A DNA stretch of 64,000 nt, from positions 62,001 to 126,000 of the forward strand of contig AORU01000005.1 of assembly GCA_000344275.1 (NCBI GenBank), read 5' to 3'. The DNA is from Streptococcus oralis subsp. tigurinus AZ_3a. Its GTDB lineage: Bacteria; Bacillota; Bacilli; Lactobacillales; Streptococcaceae. Positions 19,526 to 29,092 of this stretch are shown here, piece by piece. Position 1 is the stretch's first letter; each line of letters begins with the position of its first letter. A program made the translations under genes and the position numbers. A model generated the notes under the pieces. It saw only the letters and a list, made by a program, of their open reading frames with translations. It was not told the DNA's origin and ran no database searches.

Positions 19526-20284
19526 TTATCCAAATTTTCCTGTAATATAATCTTCTGTTTCCTTGTTTTGTGGGTCTAGGAACATTTTCTTCGTATCGTT
19601 AAACTCAATCAAATCCCCATCTAGGAAAAATCCTGTTTTATCAGAGATACGTGAGGCCTGTTGCATCGAACGTGTTACCAAGAGCATGGTGTATTTATCT
19701 TTCAGACCATACAAGGTTTCCTCAATCTTACCAGCCGAGATAGGATCTAAAGCTGAAGTCGGTTCATCCAAGAGAATAATCTTGGGACTGGTTGCTAAGA
19801 CACGGGCAACACAAACACGTTGCTGTTGGCCACCGGAGAGACCAATGGCTGAATCATGCAAGCGATCCTTGACCTCATCCCAGATAGAAGCACGTTGCAA
19901 GGCTTTTTCCACCGCTTCATCCAAAACATGTTTATCCCTGACTCCATTGATACGTAAGCCGTAGACAACATTTTCATAGATAGACATAGGGAAGGGATTG
20001 GGCTGTTGAAAAACCATACCGATTTCCTTACGCAATTCAACCGTATCGGTACGTGGACTGTAGATATTGTGGCCATTATAAATCACTGTTCCAGTTGTTG
20101 TCACCTCAGGATTTAGATCACCCATGCGGTTGATGGCTTTGAGCAGGGTGGACTTTCCTGATCCAGAAGGACCAATCAAGGCGGTTATTTCCTTAGGTTG
20201 GAAAGAAAGGGAAACACTATTCAAGGCTTTCTTTTTATTATAATAAACGGACAGGTCTTTAACCTGCAAAATCGGTTCTGTCAT
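19526..20284 (-). CDS. pstB: phosphate ABC transporter ATPase (second copy)
   Basis: One of two tandem ATPases of the phosphate importer. The 252-residue protein has Walker [10 protein letters not shown] (near 38-46), Q-loop VFQQPNPFP (near 94), signature LSGGQQQR (near 149-156) and Walker [14 protein letters not shown] (near 170). It differs clearly from the neighbouring copy (for example LVTRSMQQ in place of VTHSMQQ, so the H-loop histidine is replaced by Arg). That substitution is unusual for an ABC ATPase and could lower its own hydrolysis. It lies 12 bases after the first pstB. Confidence 0.95.
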   Translation of the reverse strand: MTEPILQVKDLSVYYNKKKALNSVSLSFQPKEITALIGPSGSGKSTLLKAINRMGDLNPEVTTTGTVIYNGHNIYSPRTDTVELRKEIGMVFQQPNPFPMSIYENVVYGLRINGVRDKHVLDEAVEKALQRASIWDEVKDRLHDSAIGLSGGQQQRVCVARVLATSPKIILLDEPTSALDPISAGKIEETLYGLKDKYTMLLVTRSMQQASRISDKTGFFLDGDLIEFNDTKKMFLDPQNKETEDYITGKFG

Positions 20285-20296
20285 ACTGCTTCCTTT

Positions 20297-21100
20297 CTAA
20301 CCAAAGTGTCCCGTTACATAGTCATTGGTAGACTGTAGCTTGGCATTTTGGAAAATATTGGATGTCTTATCATACTCAATCAAATCACCCAAGTAGAAAA
20401 AACCTGTGTAGTCACTTGCACGCGCAGCCTGTTGCATACTGTGGGTCACGATGATGATGGTAAAGTCCTTCTTCAATTCCAACATGGTTTCCTCCAGTTG
20501 GGCTGTCGCAATCGGATCCAAGGCTGACGCTGGCTCATCCATCAAGAGGATATCTGGCTTGACAGAGATGGCGCGAGCGATACAGAGACGTTGTTGCTGA
20601 CCACCAGAAAGCATCAAGGCTGATTTGTGGAGGTCGTCTTTGACCTGGTTCCAAAGGGCAGCCTGTCGTAGAGAGGTTTCGACAATTTCATCCAAGACCT
20701 TCTTATCCTTGACTCCTGCACGTTCATGAGCAAAAGTGATATTGCGATAGATAGACTTGGCAAATGGATTTGGACGTTGGAAGACCATTCCGATATGCTT
20801 GCGCATCTCATAGACATTGATTTCTGGACGGTTGACGTCAATCCCTCGGTAGAGGATTTGACCTGTGACCTTGGCAATATCAATGGTATCATTCATCCGA
20901 TTGAGACTGCGAAGATAGGTAGATTTCCCTGATCCAGAAGGACCAATCAAGGCTGTAATTTTATTTTTTTCAAATTGCATATCGATGCCCTTGATGGATT
21001 CATTTTTACCATAGTAAACATGTAAATCCTTGGTAGAGAGGGCCACTTTTTCTTCAGGGAAGGTGATGATATGCTTTTCATCCCAGTTATATTTTGACAT
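20297..21100 (-). CDS. pstB: phosphate ABC transporter ATPase (first copy)
   Basis: The 267-residue ATPase of the high-affinity phosphate importer. Walker [10 protein letters not shown] is near residues 53-61, signature LSGGQQQR near 165, Walker B ILLMDEPASALDP near 185 and the H-loop histidine is intact in IIVTHSMQQ near 217. It carries about 15 extra N-terminal residues compared with its tandem partner. Two PstB subunits next to each other suggest either a heterodimer or alternative ATPases on the same PstCA permease. Confidence 0.95.
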   Translation of the reverse strand: MSKYNWDEKHIITFPEEKVALSTKDLHVYYGKNESIKGIDMQFEKNKITALIGPSGSGKSTYLRSLNRMNDTIDIAKVTGQILYRGIDVNRPEINVYEMRKHIGMVFQRPNPFAKSIYRNITFAHERAGVKDKKVLDEIVETSLRQAALWNQVKDDLHKSALMLSGGQQQRLCIARAISVKPDILLMDEPASALDPIATAQLEETMLELKKDFTIIIVTHSMQQAARASDYTGFFYLGDLIEYDKTSNIFQNAKLQSTNDYVTGHFG

Positions 21101-21110
21101 GGCTTCTCCT

Positions 21111-21995
21111 TTAGGCAGCGGTTAATTTCTTGTGTAAATAGCTTCCGAGTTTGCGTGCCCCAAAGTTAAAAATCAAGATAAAGATGAGGAGCACGGCGGC
21201 AGAACCAGCAGATACAATGGTAGCATCAGGAATGGTTCCTTCACTGTTGACCTTCCAAATGTGGACTGCCAAGGTTTCTGCTTGACGGAAGATCGAGATA
21301 GGGCTAGTAACACTGAGGATATTCCAGTTAGACCAGTCAAGGGCTGGAGCGGATTGTCCTGCCGTATAGATAAGAGCGGCGGCCTCACCAAAGATACGAC
21401 CAGAGGCCAAGACAACACCCGTTACGATACCTGGAAAGGCCTCTGGAATGACGACATGGACCACCGTCTCCCAACGAGAAATTCCAAGGGCCAGACCAGC
21501 CTCACGTTGTGTATGGTGAACGTGTTTTAAACTGTCCTCAACATTTCGTGTCATCTGAGGGAGGTTAAAGACTGTCAAGGCCAAGGCACCTGAAATGATT
21601 GAAAATCCATACTCAAACTGGACTACAAAGATCAAGTAACCAAAGAGACCCACAACGACTGATGGTAGAGAAGACAAGATTTCAATACAGGTTCTGACAA
21701 AATTTGTCACAGAACCCCTTTTTGCATATTCAGCTAGGTAAATCCCAGCCCCCATAGACAGGGGAACAGAAATAATCAAAGTAATGACCAAAAGGAAGAA
21801 GGAATTATAGAGCTGAATCCCGATACCCCCACCTGCTTGATAAGAGGAGGATTTCCCAGTCAAGAAGGACCAAGAGATATGCGGTAACCCTCTCACCAAG
21901 ATATAGAGAATCAAGGATGCCAAGATGGCCACGATGATACCCGCGATGGTATAGAGGACAGCTGTTGCAAGTTTATCTAATTTCTTAGCGTGCAT
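21111..21995 (-). CDS. pstA: phosphate ABC transporter permease
   Basis: PstA is one of the two membrane subunits for phosphate import. The 294-residue protein has six predicted membrane segments, the first at about residues 13-35, and the coupling loop AGLALGISRWETVVHVVIPEA near 166-186 (motif EAA...G...I.LP). It overlaps pstC by 11 bases and ends 10 bases before the first pstB. Gene order S-C-A-B-B-phoU is standard for streptococci. Confidence 0.96.
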   Translation of the reverse strand: MHAKKLDKLATAVLYTIAGIIVAILASLILYILVRGLPHISWSFLTGKSSSYQAGGGIGIQLYNSFFLLVITLIISVPLSMGAGIYLAEYAKRGSVTNFVRTCIEILSSLPSVVVGLFGYLIFVVQFEYGFSIISGALALTVFNLPQMTRNVEDSLKHVHHTQREAGLALGISRWETVVHVVIPEAFPGIVTGVVLASGRIFGEAAALIYTAGQSAPALDWSNWNILSVTSPISIFRQAETLAVHIWKVNSEGTIPDATIVSAGSAAVLLIFILIFNFGARKLGSYLHKKLTAA

Positions 21996-22902
21996 AGTTT
22001 TTCTTTCCTCTTTCTTTCGTAATCAATTTAATCACACTGTTAAAGGCCAAACTCATCAAGAGCAATACCAAGGCCAGTGACCAGAGAACGTTATTATCAA
22101 CCGTTCCCATGACGGTATTTCCGATACCCATTGTCAAAACAGATGTCAAGGTCGCAGCTGGTGTTGTTAACGAGGTTGGGATAACTGCTGAGTTTCCGAC
22201 CACCATCTGAATAGCAAGGGCTTCACCGAAAGCACGCGCCATCCCAAAGACCACTGCAGTGAAAATACCTGAACGTGCTGCTTTCAAGGTCACACGCCAG
22301 ATGGTTTGCCAACGAGTGGCTCCCATAGCTAAACTAGCTTCACGGTAATGACGAGGAACAGCACGCAAGCTGTCTGTTGTCATAAAGGTTACAGTTGGTA
22401 GGATCATGACAAAGAGAACGAAAATCCCTGACAAGATCCCAAAACCAGTTCCACCAAAGACGCTACGAACAAAAGGCACCACAACTTGCAAACCGATAAA
22501 TCCATAGACAACTGAAGGAATACCGACGAGAAGTTCAATGGCTGGTTGCAAAATCTTTGCACCCTTTGGTGATACTTCTGTCATAAAGACTGCAGCACCA
22601 ATAGCAAAGGGTGTTGCGATGAGGGCTGATAAAATCGTCACAATAAAGGAACCCAAAATCATCGGAAGGGCACCAAATTGTTTCCCTGAAGGATTCCAAG
22701 TTTGTCCAAAGAGGAAATCAAAGATATTCACCCCATTGACAAAGAAAGTCGATAAGCCTTTTTGGGCTACAAAAATCAAAATCATCGCCACAATGATAAC
22801 AATCAAAGAAAGGCAGGTGAAGGTCAAACCTTTACCAAACTTCTCAAGGCGAGAGTTCTTTGAAGGAGAGAGTAATTTTTTAGATAATTCTTCTTGATTC
22901 AT
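21985..22902 (-). CDS. pstC: phosphate ABC transporter permease
   Basis: The partner permease of PstA, 305 residues with six membrane segments after a 25-residue cytoplasmic N-terminus. The coupling loop is ASLAMGATRWQTIWRVTLKAA (near 188-208), and ELLVGIPSVVYGFIGL near 128-143 is a PstC hallmark. Its ATG shares a base with the pstS stop codon (22902), so the two are translationally coupled. Confidence 0.96.
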   Translation of the reverse strand: MNQEELSKKLLSPSKNSRLEKFGKGLTFTCLSLIVIIVAMILIFVAQKGLSTFFVNGVNIFDFLFGQTWNPSGKQFGALPMILGSFIVTILSALIATPFAIGAAVFMTEVSPKGAKILQPAIELLVGIPSVVYGFIGLQVVVPFVRSVFGGTGFGILSGIFVLFVMILPTVTFMTTDSLRAVPRHYREASLAMGATRWQTIWRVTLKAARSGIFTAVVFGMARAFGEALAIQMVVGNSAVIPTSLTTPAATLTSVLTMGIGNTVMGTVDNNVLWSLALVLLLMSLAFNSVIKLITKERGKKNYAR

Positions 22903-23780
22903 TATTGGCCCCCTTCTACTGCTGTAACGGTACCTGAAGCATCCTTTTGGACTTTCATTTCATTGATAGAGATATAGCCCATGCCCTTAACAATCCCATT
23001 TTGAGCTTCATCTGAGAGGACGAAATTCAGGAATTCAGCAGCTAACTCATTTGGCTGACCGAGTGTGTACATATGTTCATAAGACCACAAAGGCCAGTTG
23101 TTGGTCGTTACATTTTCAGACGTAGGTTCATACCCATTCAGTTTCATGCTTTTCACGGAATCATCTACATAGGCAAAGGCTAGATAAGAAATGGCTCCAG
23201 GCGTTTGGGATACAATCGACTTGACCATCCCGTTAGAATCCTGTTCTTGGCTCTGCATTGCTGCTTGGCCATTCATAACCACCGTATCAAACGTCGCTCG
23301 TGAACCAGAACTTGCTGCTCGGTTGATGATTGAAATTGCCAGATCTTTGCCCCCAACTTCTTTCCAGTTGGTTACTTCACCTGTAAAGATTTGGCGAAGT
23401 TGCTCGGTTGTGAGATTTTCAACATCCACTTCCTTGTTTACAATCACTGCAAGACCAGCCACTGCAACCTTGTGGTCTACTAGAGCTGAAGCATCGATTC
23501 CTTCTTTTTCCTCTGCAAAGACGTCAGAGTTCCCGATGTCAACTGCTCCAGACTGGACTTGGGATAGTCCTGTACCCGATCCACCACCTTGAACATTGAC
23601 TGTTTTTCCGATGTTTCTAGAACCAAATTCATCTGCTGCCGCTTCGACAAGAGGCTGAAGAGCAGTTGAACCAACGGCTGTCATAGATTCTCCACGATCA
23701 ATCCAGCTAGCGCATCCTGCTAGAGAACCTGCCATCAAAAGTGCTGCAAGAGACATGACGAGCTTTTTTCTTTTTTTCAC
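22902..23780 (-). CDS. pstS: phosphate ABC transporter, phosphate-binding lipoprotein
   Basis: PstS binds inorganic phosphate outside the cell and delivers it to PstCA. I place the start at GTG 23780: AAGGAG lies 7 bases upstream and the product then opens [10 protein letters not shown] with a normal signal peptide and lipobox LAGC (C23). The 292-residue body has the phosphate contacts [20 protein letters not shown] and [12 protein letters not shown] longer in-frame ATG at 23843 would add 21 charged residues ahead of the signal and is unlikely. It heads the pst operon. Confidence 0.95.
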   Translation of the reverse strand: MKKRKKLVMSLAALLMAGSLAGCASWIDRGESMTAVGSTALQPLVEAAADEFGSRNIGKTVNVQGGGSGTGLSQVQSGAVDIGNSDVFAEEKEGIDASALVDHKVAVAGLAVIVNKEVDVENLTTEQLRQIFTGEVTNWKEVGGKDLAISIINRAASSGSRATFDTVVMNGQAAMQSQEQDSNGMVKSIVSQTPGAISYLAFAYVDDSVKSMKLNGYEPTSENVTTNNWPLWSYEHMYTLGQPNELAAEFLNFVLSDEAQNGIVKGMGYISINEMKVQKDASGTVTAVEGGQ

Positions 23781-23859
23781 TGTTATTCTCCTTGAACATA
23801 ATGATAAATGTTCTGATTTCTTCCGTTTGTCCTGATCATCCAATTATCATCAATGATTG

Positions 23860-23897
23860 TCCCGCTTTATTTTATCTAGACATTCTTAGGAGCGGGA
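23860..23897 (-). promoter_or_regulatory. Inverted repeat upstream of pstS
   Basis: TCCCGCT and AGCGGGA (23860-23866 and 23891-23897) form a perfect 7-base inverted repeat 24 bases apart, about 80-115 bases before the pstS start. It stands out in an AT-rich gap. It may be a leader hairpin or operator; no U-tract follows. The rest of 23781-23990 shows no gene and no clear pstS -35 box. Confidence 0.35.
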
Positions 23898-23990
23898 AAT
23901 TTCATCGTATAATATAAGTAATAATGAAAGACTATCAGAAAAAACTCATACTTCCACTATAACATAGAATAGGCTCTTTGACTAGCTTTT

Positions 23991-25295
23991 TCACCTGAAT
24001 CTGAGTCCTTTTGGATAATAATTTTTCAAAACATTTCCCGTTACCTTGGCAAAGCCTAGTCCGTTTCCTTGAACCACAACTTGGTACCAACCATTTGGTC
24101 GAGCTTCAGACAATTGAACAGTCTCACCAGCCACATATTTTACAAAGTCCTCATCATTGATTTCGACACTTTGTTTTATTTGGCTTGGTTTCAAGGCCAA
24201 ACCGAGAGCAAAGCTTGGTTCAAAACGTTTCTTCTTAAACGTCCCCAGATGAAGTCCATTTCGGGCAATTTTGAGTTTCCCTAGATCAGGTAGCATCTCT
24301 GGCAAGAGATAAAGTTGATCTCCAAAAGTCTGCAAGATACCAGTTAGATTGACCCGCAAGTGTTTTTGGGCAAAATCATGCCACAAAGCCAGTTGTTCAC
24401 GACTGAGATTGCTCTTGCTAGCCTTGAATTTAGGTGCTGGATTTTCTCCCTTAAACTGCAGGTGGGCAACAAACTGGCCTTCTCCCTTGAAATGATGAGG
24501 ATACATCCGCGCAGTTTCAGGAAGATCAATTCCTGCCACCATACCGTTCACATGCTCGACTGGAAGCAATTCAAATTCATAAGTATCAAGTAACCAGTGG
24601 ACGATTTCTTCATTTTCCTCAGGTGCCCAAGTACAGGTCGAATAGACCAAACGACCACCTTCTGCAAGCATGGTCACTGCATCTTCTAAAATTTCCCTTT
24701 GGAGACTAGCACATTGGCTCGGATAATCGATGCTCCAATAATCCATGGCCTCTGGCTGCTTACGAAACATCCCTTCACCCGAGCAAGGTGCATCAAGGAC
24801 AATCACATCAAAGTAACCTTTAAAAACCTTGGCCAAGCGGTCAGCAGATTCATTGGTCACGACAACGTTTGTCGCTCCAAATCGCTCCATATTTTCTACT
24901 AAAATCTTAGCACGCTTGCTTGAAATTTCGTTGGAGACAAGGACTCCTTGATTAGCCAGATAAGCTGCTAGTTGAGTGGATTTTCCACCTGGTGCTGCAG
25001 CTAAGTCCAAGACCTTCATACCAGGACTTGGTTGAGCTACCTGAGCCACCATTTGGGCTGCAGGCTCTTGCGAATAAACAAGACCGGTCGCGTGCTCTGG
25101 TGACTTCCCAGAAACTTTACCATAATACCCCCAAAGTGTATTGGGAATAGCATCTGCAAACGATAACTGACTTTCTTTTAAGGGATTGACCCGAAAAGCC
25201 GAAACTGCTTCTTGTTTAAAAGAGGCAAGAAAGTCTCTTGCCTCGTCTTCTAGTATCGCTTCATATTTTTCAACAAATCCTTCTGGAAATTGCAT
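23991..25295 (-). CDS. rsmF: 16S rRNA (cytosine-C5) methyltransferase, RsmF family
   Basis: The 434-residue protein is a NOL1/NOP2/Sun-type RNA m5C methyltransferase. It has the SAM site VLDLAAAPGGKSTQLA (near 105-120), the catalytic pair DAPCSGEGMFR (Cys near 170) and STCTWAPEENE (Cys near 221), and a C-terminal PUA-like RNA-binding domain. The usual target in this group is 16S rRNA near C1407. It is adjacent to the inositol monophosphatase-like gene without a gap and ends the four-gene unit that begins with the Spx-family gene. Confidence 0.93.
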   Translation of the reverse strand: MQFPEGFVEKYEAILEDEARDFLASFKQEAVSAFRVNPLKESQLSFADAIPNTLWGYYGKVSGKSPEHATGLVYSQEPAAQMVAQVAQPSPGMKVLDLAAAPGGKSTQLAAYLANQGVLVSNEISSKRAKILVENMERFGATNVVVTNESADRLAKVFKGYFDVIVLDAPCSGEGMFRKQPEAMDYWSIDYPSQCASLQREILEDAVTMLAEGGRLVYSTCTWAPEENEEIVHWLLDTYEFELLPVEHVNGMVAGIDLPETARMYPHHFKGEGQFVAHLQFKGENPAPKFKASKSNLSREQLALWHDFAQKHLRVNLTGILQTFGDQLYLLPEMLPDLGKLKIARNGLHLGTFKKKRFEPSFALGLALKPSQIKQSVEINDEDFVKYVAGETVQLSEARPNGWYQVVVQGNGLGFAKVTGNVLKNYYPKGLRFR

Positions 25296-26069
25296 TTAGT
25301 TCTCTTTCCTTTCGTAGATATAAGACTGAATCACTTCTTGCATCTCGATTGGCACCATCATGACAGGCTGACGCGTTTTAAAATCAACGGGCTCACCTGA
25401 TACTGTAAGAAGACGATAACCCAGACTTTCCCCTAAGATACTGGCCGCAGCGTAATCCCATGGCTGTAAGTAGGTAATATAAGTCAGAAGACGACCCGAT
25501 AAAACCTTGGCAAAACTAATGGCCGCACTGCCGTAGACACGAACTCCCAACGCTGCTCGACCCAAATCACCCAATCCCCACTCATTGCTTTCAAACATAC
25601 CTGAGTTACCAGCAACCAGGAATTCTCTGAGGGGCTTCTTTTTGAAAGGCGGTAAGGGCTCATTATTACGACAAGGAGGAAAGGCACCACCACCATGGTA
25701 ACAATCACCTTTCATAACATCATAGATGATGCCAAATTTGCCCACACCATTCTCAAAATAAGCCAACATCACGGCAAAATCTTCCTGCTGAGCGACAAAG
25801 TTATTGGTACCGTCAATGGGATCAATCACCCAAACAGAACCTTGATCGACCGCAGCACGCAAACAGCCCTCTTCCGCGCAAATCAAGTCCCCAGGATAGG
25901 AGGACTTGATCCGATCAACCAAGAGTTCCTGGACCTCCTTGTCCAAACGTGTCACTAAGTCAGTAGGTGAAGACTTGCACTCAACCTGCAAATCTTCTTT
26001 CATGTGAGCCAAAATATAGTCAGCAGATTCCTGCACAATCTGTTTGGCAAATTCAAATTTAGTTTCCAA
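25296..26069 (-). CDS. inositol monophosphatase family protein
   Basis: A 257-residue metal-dependent sugar-phosphatase of the IMPase/FIG superfamily. The metal site is complete: E66-E67 in CAEEG, D83 and D86 in [11 protein letters not shown], and Asp in [16 protein letters not shown] near 208. Substrate could be inositol phosphate, another sugar phosphate or 3'-phosphoadenosine phosphate; sequence does not decide. The start is TTG at 26069, with GGGAAG seven bases upstream, inside the 3' end of the UPF0223 gene (11-base overlap). Confidence 0.9.
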   Translation of the reverse strand: METKFEFAKQIVQESADYILAHMKEDLQVECKSSPTDLVTRLDKEVQELLVDRIKSSYPGDLICAEEGCLRAAVDQGSVWVIDPIDGTNNFVAQQEDFAVMLAYFENGVGKFGIIYDVMKGDCYHGGGAFPPCRNNEPLPPFKKKPLREFLVAGNSGMFESNEWGLGDLGRAALGVRVYGSAAISFAKVLSGRLLTYITYLQPWDYAAASILGESLGYRLLTVSGEPVDFKTRQPVMMVPIEMQEVIQSYIYERKEN

Positions 26070-26337
26070 GAGAAATCTTCCCTTCTCTTTTTTCTTTTGC
26101 TAATTGAACCGCATGATAGAAGGAATAACCGCTAGCCGTCTCAAATTCGCGACCTAGGCGCTTTTCTTCACTTTTGCTCGGAACGACAGACTTAAATTCC
26201 TTATAGGAATCTAGCAGTTTTTTTGCTTCTACCTTATCTTCATAAGCAGCTTCAACATCATTAAAAAAAGAAAGCACTGAAGCAAGTTCTTCAGTGCTCC
26301 ACGACAAATCTAGTGGGTAACTATACTGTTTGTTCAT
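26059..26337 (-). CDS. UPF0223 family protein
   Basis: A 92-residue helical, charged protein ([19 protein letters not shown]...[16 protein letters not shown]), matching the UPF0223 (YktA) family found across Firmicutes. Function unknown. No membrane segment or signal. It starts directly after the Spx-family stop codon (26338) and overlaps the next gene, so it is co-translated in the spx-UPF0223-IMPase-rsmF unit. Confidence 0.88.
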   Translation of the reverse strand: MNKQYSYPLDLSWSTEELASVLSFFNDVEAAYEDKVEAKKLLDSYKEFKSVVPSKSEEKRLGREFETASGYSFYHAVQLAKEKREGKISLGN

Positions 26338-26739
26338 CTATCCAATACCAGCTCTCAATGTTGCTTCTTTCAATTCTTGTTTACGGTAACTACGAGGGAG
26401 AAAAGCACGAATCTCATCTTCATTAAAACCGATCTGCATGCGTTTGGTATCTATAATAATTGGGCGACGCAAAAGACTAGGATATTGCTCAATCATCTGA
26501 AGCAACTCTGATACCGAGATACTCTCTACATCAATATCCAATTTTTGAAAAATTTTTGAACGAGTTGAAATGATGTCATCAGTACCATTTTCGGTCAAGG
26601 AAAGAATATGTTGTAATTCTTTTCTTGTTAAAGGACTAGTCATAATATTATGCTCTTGAAAGGGCACTTTATGCGTCTCTAACCAAGCCTTTGCCTTACG
26701 ACATGATGTACAACTCGGTGATAAAAATAGTGTAATCAT
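26338..26739 (-). CDS. spxA: Spx/MgsR-family transcriptional regulator (ArsC fold)
   Basis: A 133-residue thioredoxin-fold protein with the redox switch CTSC (C10 and C13), RSKIFQ near 77 and the LLRRPIII segment near 90. These are Spx features; Spx binds the RNA polymerase alpha C-terminal domain and changes transcription under thiol stress. Streptococci carry two Spx paralogues and I cannot tell which this is. The ATG follows GAAGAG. It is first in its operon; a -10 TATAAT lies about 40 bases upstream (26774-26779 region). Confidence 0.9.
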   Translation of the reverse strand: MITLFLSPSCTSCRKAKAWLETHKVPFQEHNIMTSPLTRKELQHILSLTENGTDDIISTRSKIFQKLDIDVESISVSELLQMIEQYPSLLRRPIIIDTKRMQIGFNEDEIRAFLPRSYRKQELKEATLRAGIG

Positions 26740-26811
26740 GCTTTTCTCTTCTTTAATCTATACTTGCTATTTCTATTATACAAAAAAATAAAGCGCTTGA
26801 CTAGGTATTTT

Positions 26812-26847
26812 TAGAAAAAAAGCCTATTTTTTCATAGAAAATAGACT
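26812..26847 (-). terminator. Terminator of the NagD-membrane protein operon
   Basis: AGTCTATTTT and AAAATAGGCT pair over 10 positions around CTATGAA, followed by a run of seven T on the reverse strand. It lies about 110 bases after the stop at 26960; the interval between shows nothing else recognisable. Confidence 0.75.
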
Positions 26848-26959
26848 GTTTTCTGCAAAAATCTCCCGCTTTGCAAGTTTATCTTTAGGATAACCTAACA
26901 ATAAATAGGGAGTAGAGCAACTTCTCTCGTTTTTTATTAAAAATACAGAATGTTATCCT

Positions 26960-27577
26960 CTATTTCCTTGAAGCTTTAACAAGGAGGAAACCGAATATTC
27001 CTTCATACAAAGCAAAGAAAAGTAAAAATGCATGGAGAAAGAAAGTCTCTGGTAAAATCAGAATAACAGGATCCTTTGCTGGATCAAAAAGCCAGGTATC
27101 ATCTCCCACGAAGAGAATCTGATGGAAAAGAGTAAAGAATTGCTCAAAACCAATCAACACTCCTACAAGCCCAATGATCAGGGGCAATAGTACTAGAGTT
27201 AGGATACTTTTACGATGTAGAGGGAGAAAACCTTTTTTTACAATCTTTCTATCAAAGAAATAAAAACTTGGTAGTGTCACTAGGGCAACTAGCTGAACTA
27301 GGTGAAAGAGATTCTTCACCACCGCAAAGTGGTGTAGACCTGCCGCTGATGAACGAAAATCCGGCATCTCTAAGACCTGACTAAAGGGATTGGTCAGGTA
27401 ATTCATCAAGATATGAAAGTTATACAGAATGGTTTCTCGCTTTAGATAGACTCGATCCACTAAGTTTGGCCACTCAATCTCCAAAGGATAGAAAATCCAT
27501 GCCAGATAAATGGTCAGAAGAATAGAAAGAGAGAGGAGAAAGAGCATACTTCCCCCAAAGGTCAGTTTAGTTTTCAT
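26960..27577 (-). CDS. TIGR01906-type integral membrane protein
   Basis: A 205-residue membrane protein with about five hydrophobic segments (first at residues 6-28) and large loops, matching the TIGR01906 family of streptococcal and lactobacillar membrane proteins. Function unknown. I chose the ATG at 27577, which gives MKTKLTFGG; the 15 extra residues of a longer frame lie within the NagD-like gene. It overlaps that gene by 11 bases and ends the thioesterase-NagD unit. Confidence 0.8.
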   Translation of the reverse strand: MKTKLTFGGSMLFLLSLSILLTIYLAWIFYPLEIEWPNLVDRVYLKRETILYNFHILMNYLTNPFSQVLEMPDFRSSAAGLHHFAVVKNLFHLVQLVALVTLPSFYFFDRKIVKKGFLPLHRKSILTLVLLPLIIGLVGVLIGFEQFFTLFHQILFVGDDTWLFDPAKDPVILILPETFFLHAFLLFFALYEGIFGFLLVKASRK

Positions 27578-28340
27578 CAAAATTCCACTCCGAAAGGCTA
27601 GAAACCACATGAGTTGGTGCAATCGGCAGGTCAGCCACTTCTTCTGCCTTGGTAAAACCTGTCGTCACCAAGAGCGTTGGAATACCATTGTCAATCCCTG
27701 CTCGGATATCTGTCAGGTAGTTGTCCCCAACCATGAGCAATTCTTCTCTTTTCAAACCTAAGTGCTCAACTGCCTTGTCCATGATGATAGCATTTGGTTT
27801 TCCGATATAAACTGGTTTCACTCGTGTTGCTACTTCAAGAAGTGTAATTAGTGAACCAGCACCTGGCAAAAGACCACGTTCCGTCGGAATATTGAGGTCT
27901 GGATTGGTTCCGATAAAGTGGGCTCCCTTTTGAATGGCTAGAGTCGCCGTTGCAAACTTTTCATAGTCAACTTGCCAATCCAGTCCAACTACCACATAGG
28001 CTGGATTTTCCTTGTCTTCGACATAACCAGCCTCCTTAATGGCATCCTTGAGCCCCGCTTCACCGATGACATAGACTGTCTTTTCCAGTCCCAAGTCATT
28101 CATATAGTCTATGGTTGCCAAGGTTGCTGTATAGACAGTTGATAGAGGGGTATTAATGTTAAAATTCTGAGCCAACATCTCTTGAACACTCTCTGGAGTT
28201 CGGGTTGTATTGTTGGTTACAAAGAGATAAGGAATTTCTCGCTTTTGCAATTCATGCACAAAAGCCTCACCCGCGGGAATTCGGTCTTTCCCCTTGTAAA
28301 TGGTTCCGTCTAAATCAATTAAATAACCTTTATAAGCCAT
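27567..28340 (-). CDS. HAD-superfamily phosphatase, NagD-like (TIGR01457)
   Basis: A 257-residue HAD subfamily IIA phosphatase. Motif [10 protein letters not shown] (near 8-16), motif II VTNNTTR (near 41), the cap domain, and motif [16 protein letters not shown] (near 207) are intact. Family members dephosphorylate nucleotide monophosphates or sugar phosphates; the substrate here is not known. I use the ATG at 28340 ([12 protein letters not shown]) with AAAGGGCG ahead of it; a longer frame would overlap the thioesterase gene. Confidence 0.9.
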   Translation of the reverse strand: MAYKGYLIDLDGTIYKGKDRIPAGEAFVHELQKREIPYLFVTNNTTRTPESVQEMLAQNFNINTPLSTVYTATLATIDYMNDLGLEKTVYVIGEAGLKDAIKEAGYVEDKENPAYVVVGLDWQVDYEKFATATLAIQKGAHFIGTNPDLNIPTERGLLPGAGSLITLLEVATRVKPVYIGKPNAIIMDKAVEHLGLKREELLMVGDNYLTDIRAGIDNGIPTLLVTTGFTKAEEVADLPIAPTHVVSSLSEWNFDEN

Positions 28341-28350
28341 ATCGCCCTTT

Positions 28351-29088
28351 CTAATTGCCTTCAATTTCTTGCCAAGTAATCATAGCTTGGGCATTAATCT
28401 CGCCATCACTAATAATCTCATGCTTGCTTTCTAGTCCCTTGAGTTCATAAGCTGAAGCAATCATACCACCTGGTCGCACTTCTTTTACATATTTGAGATT
28501 GATTTTCTTTGGAATATACTTGGTCAAAAAGTCTGCTCCCATGACCTCAAAAATCCAATCCAGATATTTGCTGTTATTAACATGACCATTCATATCCAAG
28601 TCGTAAAAACGAACATGGTAGTCTTTACTGATCGGATCTTCTAGATTTGCATACTTTGGCCCACGGATGAGTTTTTTATCAAACTCGGACTGATAAGGAG
28701 CAACAATCTCCGGTTCGACAGCATGAACTTTCCGACTGTCTCGGTCCATCAGAACAAAGGTCGCTACCATGCGAATGATTTCTTGACCGGCTTCATCATA
28801 GATAGTGAAACGGCGGTAGCAAAAAAGACGATTGTAAGTCAATGCTTCTGTTTCAATCGTAATCTCCTCAGCAAAGCGAGGCAAGCGTACCACGTCAATC
28901 GCATAGTCTGTAATAATCCAGACCAGATTGTAGCGTTCTAACATATCCTTGTCGCTAACTCCCAGCTCAATCGACTGCATACCTGATACTTGCAAGGACA
29001 GCAAAATCACATCTGGAAGTTTGATATGACCGTTCATGTCCGCCATATCAAAAGGAATTTTCATTTTCATTTGATAAGTTAAACCCAT
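28351..29088 (-). CDS. tesS: acyl-ACP thioesterase
   Basis: A 245-residue double-hotdog thioesterase that releases free fatty acids from acyl carrier protein. The first hotdog (about 1-130) opens [13 protein letters not shown]; the second (about 150-245) has the conserved [12 protein letters not shown] near 171-182, which holds the catalytic Asn/His region of the FatA/FatB type. The name follows the pneumococcal enzyme; I am less sure of the symbol than of the function. The ATG has GGAG upstream and lies 4 bases after hemW. Confidence 0.85.
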   Translation of the reverse strand: MGLTYQMKMKIPFDMADMNGHIKLPDVILLSLQVSGMQSIELGVSDKDMLERYNLVWIITDYAIDVVRLPRFAEEITIETEALTYNRLFCYRRFTIYDEAGQEIIRMVATFVLMDRDSRKVHAVEPEIVAPYQSEFDKKLIRGPKYANLEDPISKDYHVRFYDLDMNGHVNNSKYLDWIFEVMGADFLTKYIPKKINLKYVKEVRPGGMIASAYELKGLESKHEIISDGEINAQAMITWQEIEGN

Positions 29089-29092
29089 TGTT

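Noticed and set aside
23781-23843. Longer PstS N-terminus from an upstream ATG
   Set aside because: It would put 21 mostly charged residues before the signal peptide, whereas GTG 23780 has an ideal ribosome site.
26785-26800. AAGCGCTT dyad upstream of the Spx-family gene as a cre site
   Set aside because: The flanking TG and CA of the cre consensus are missing on both sides.
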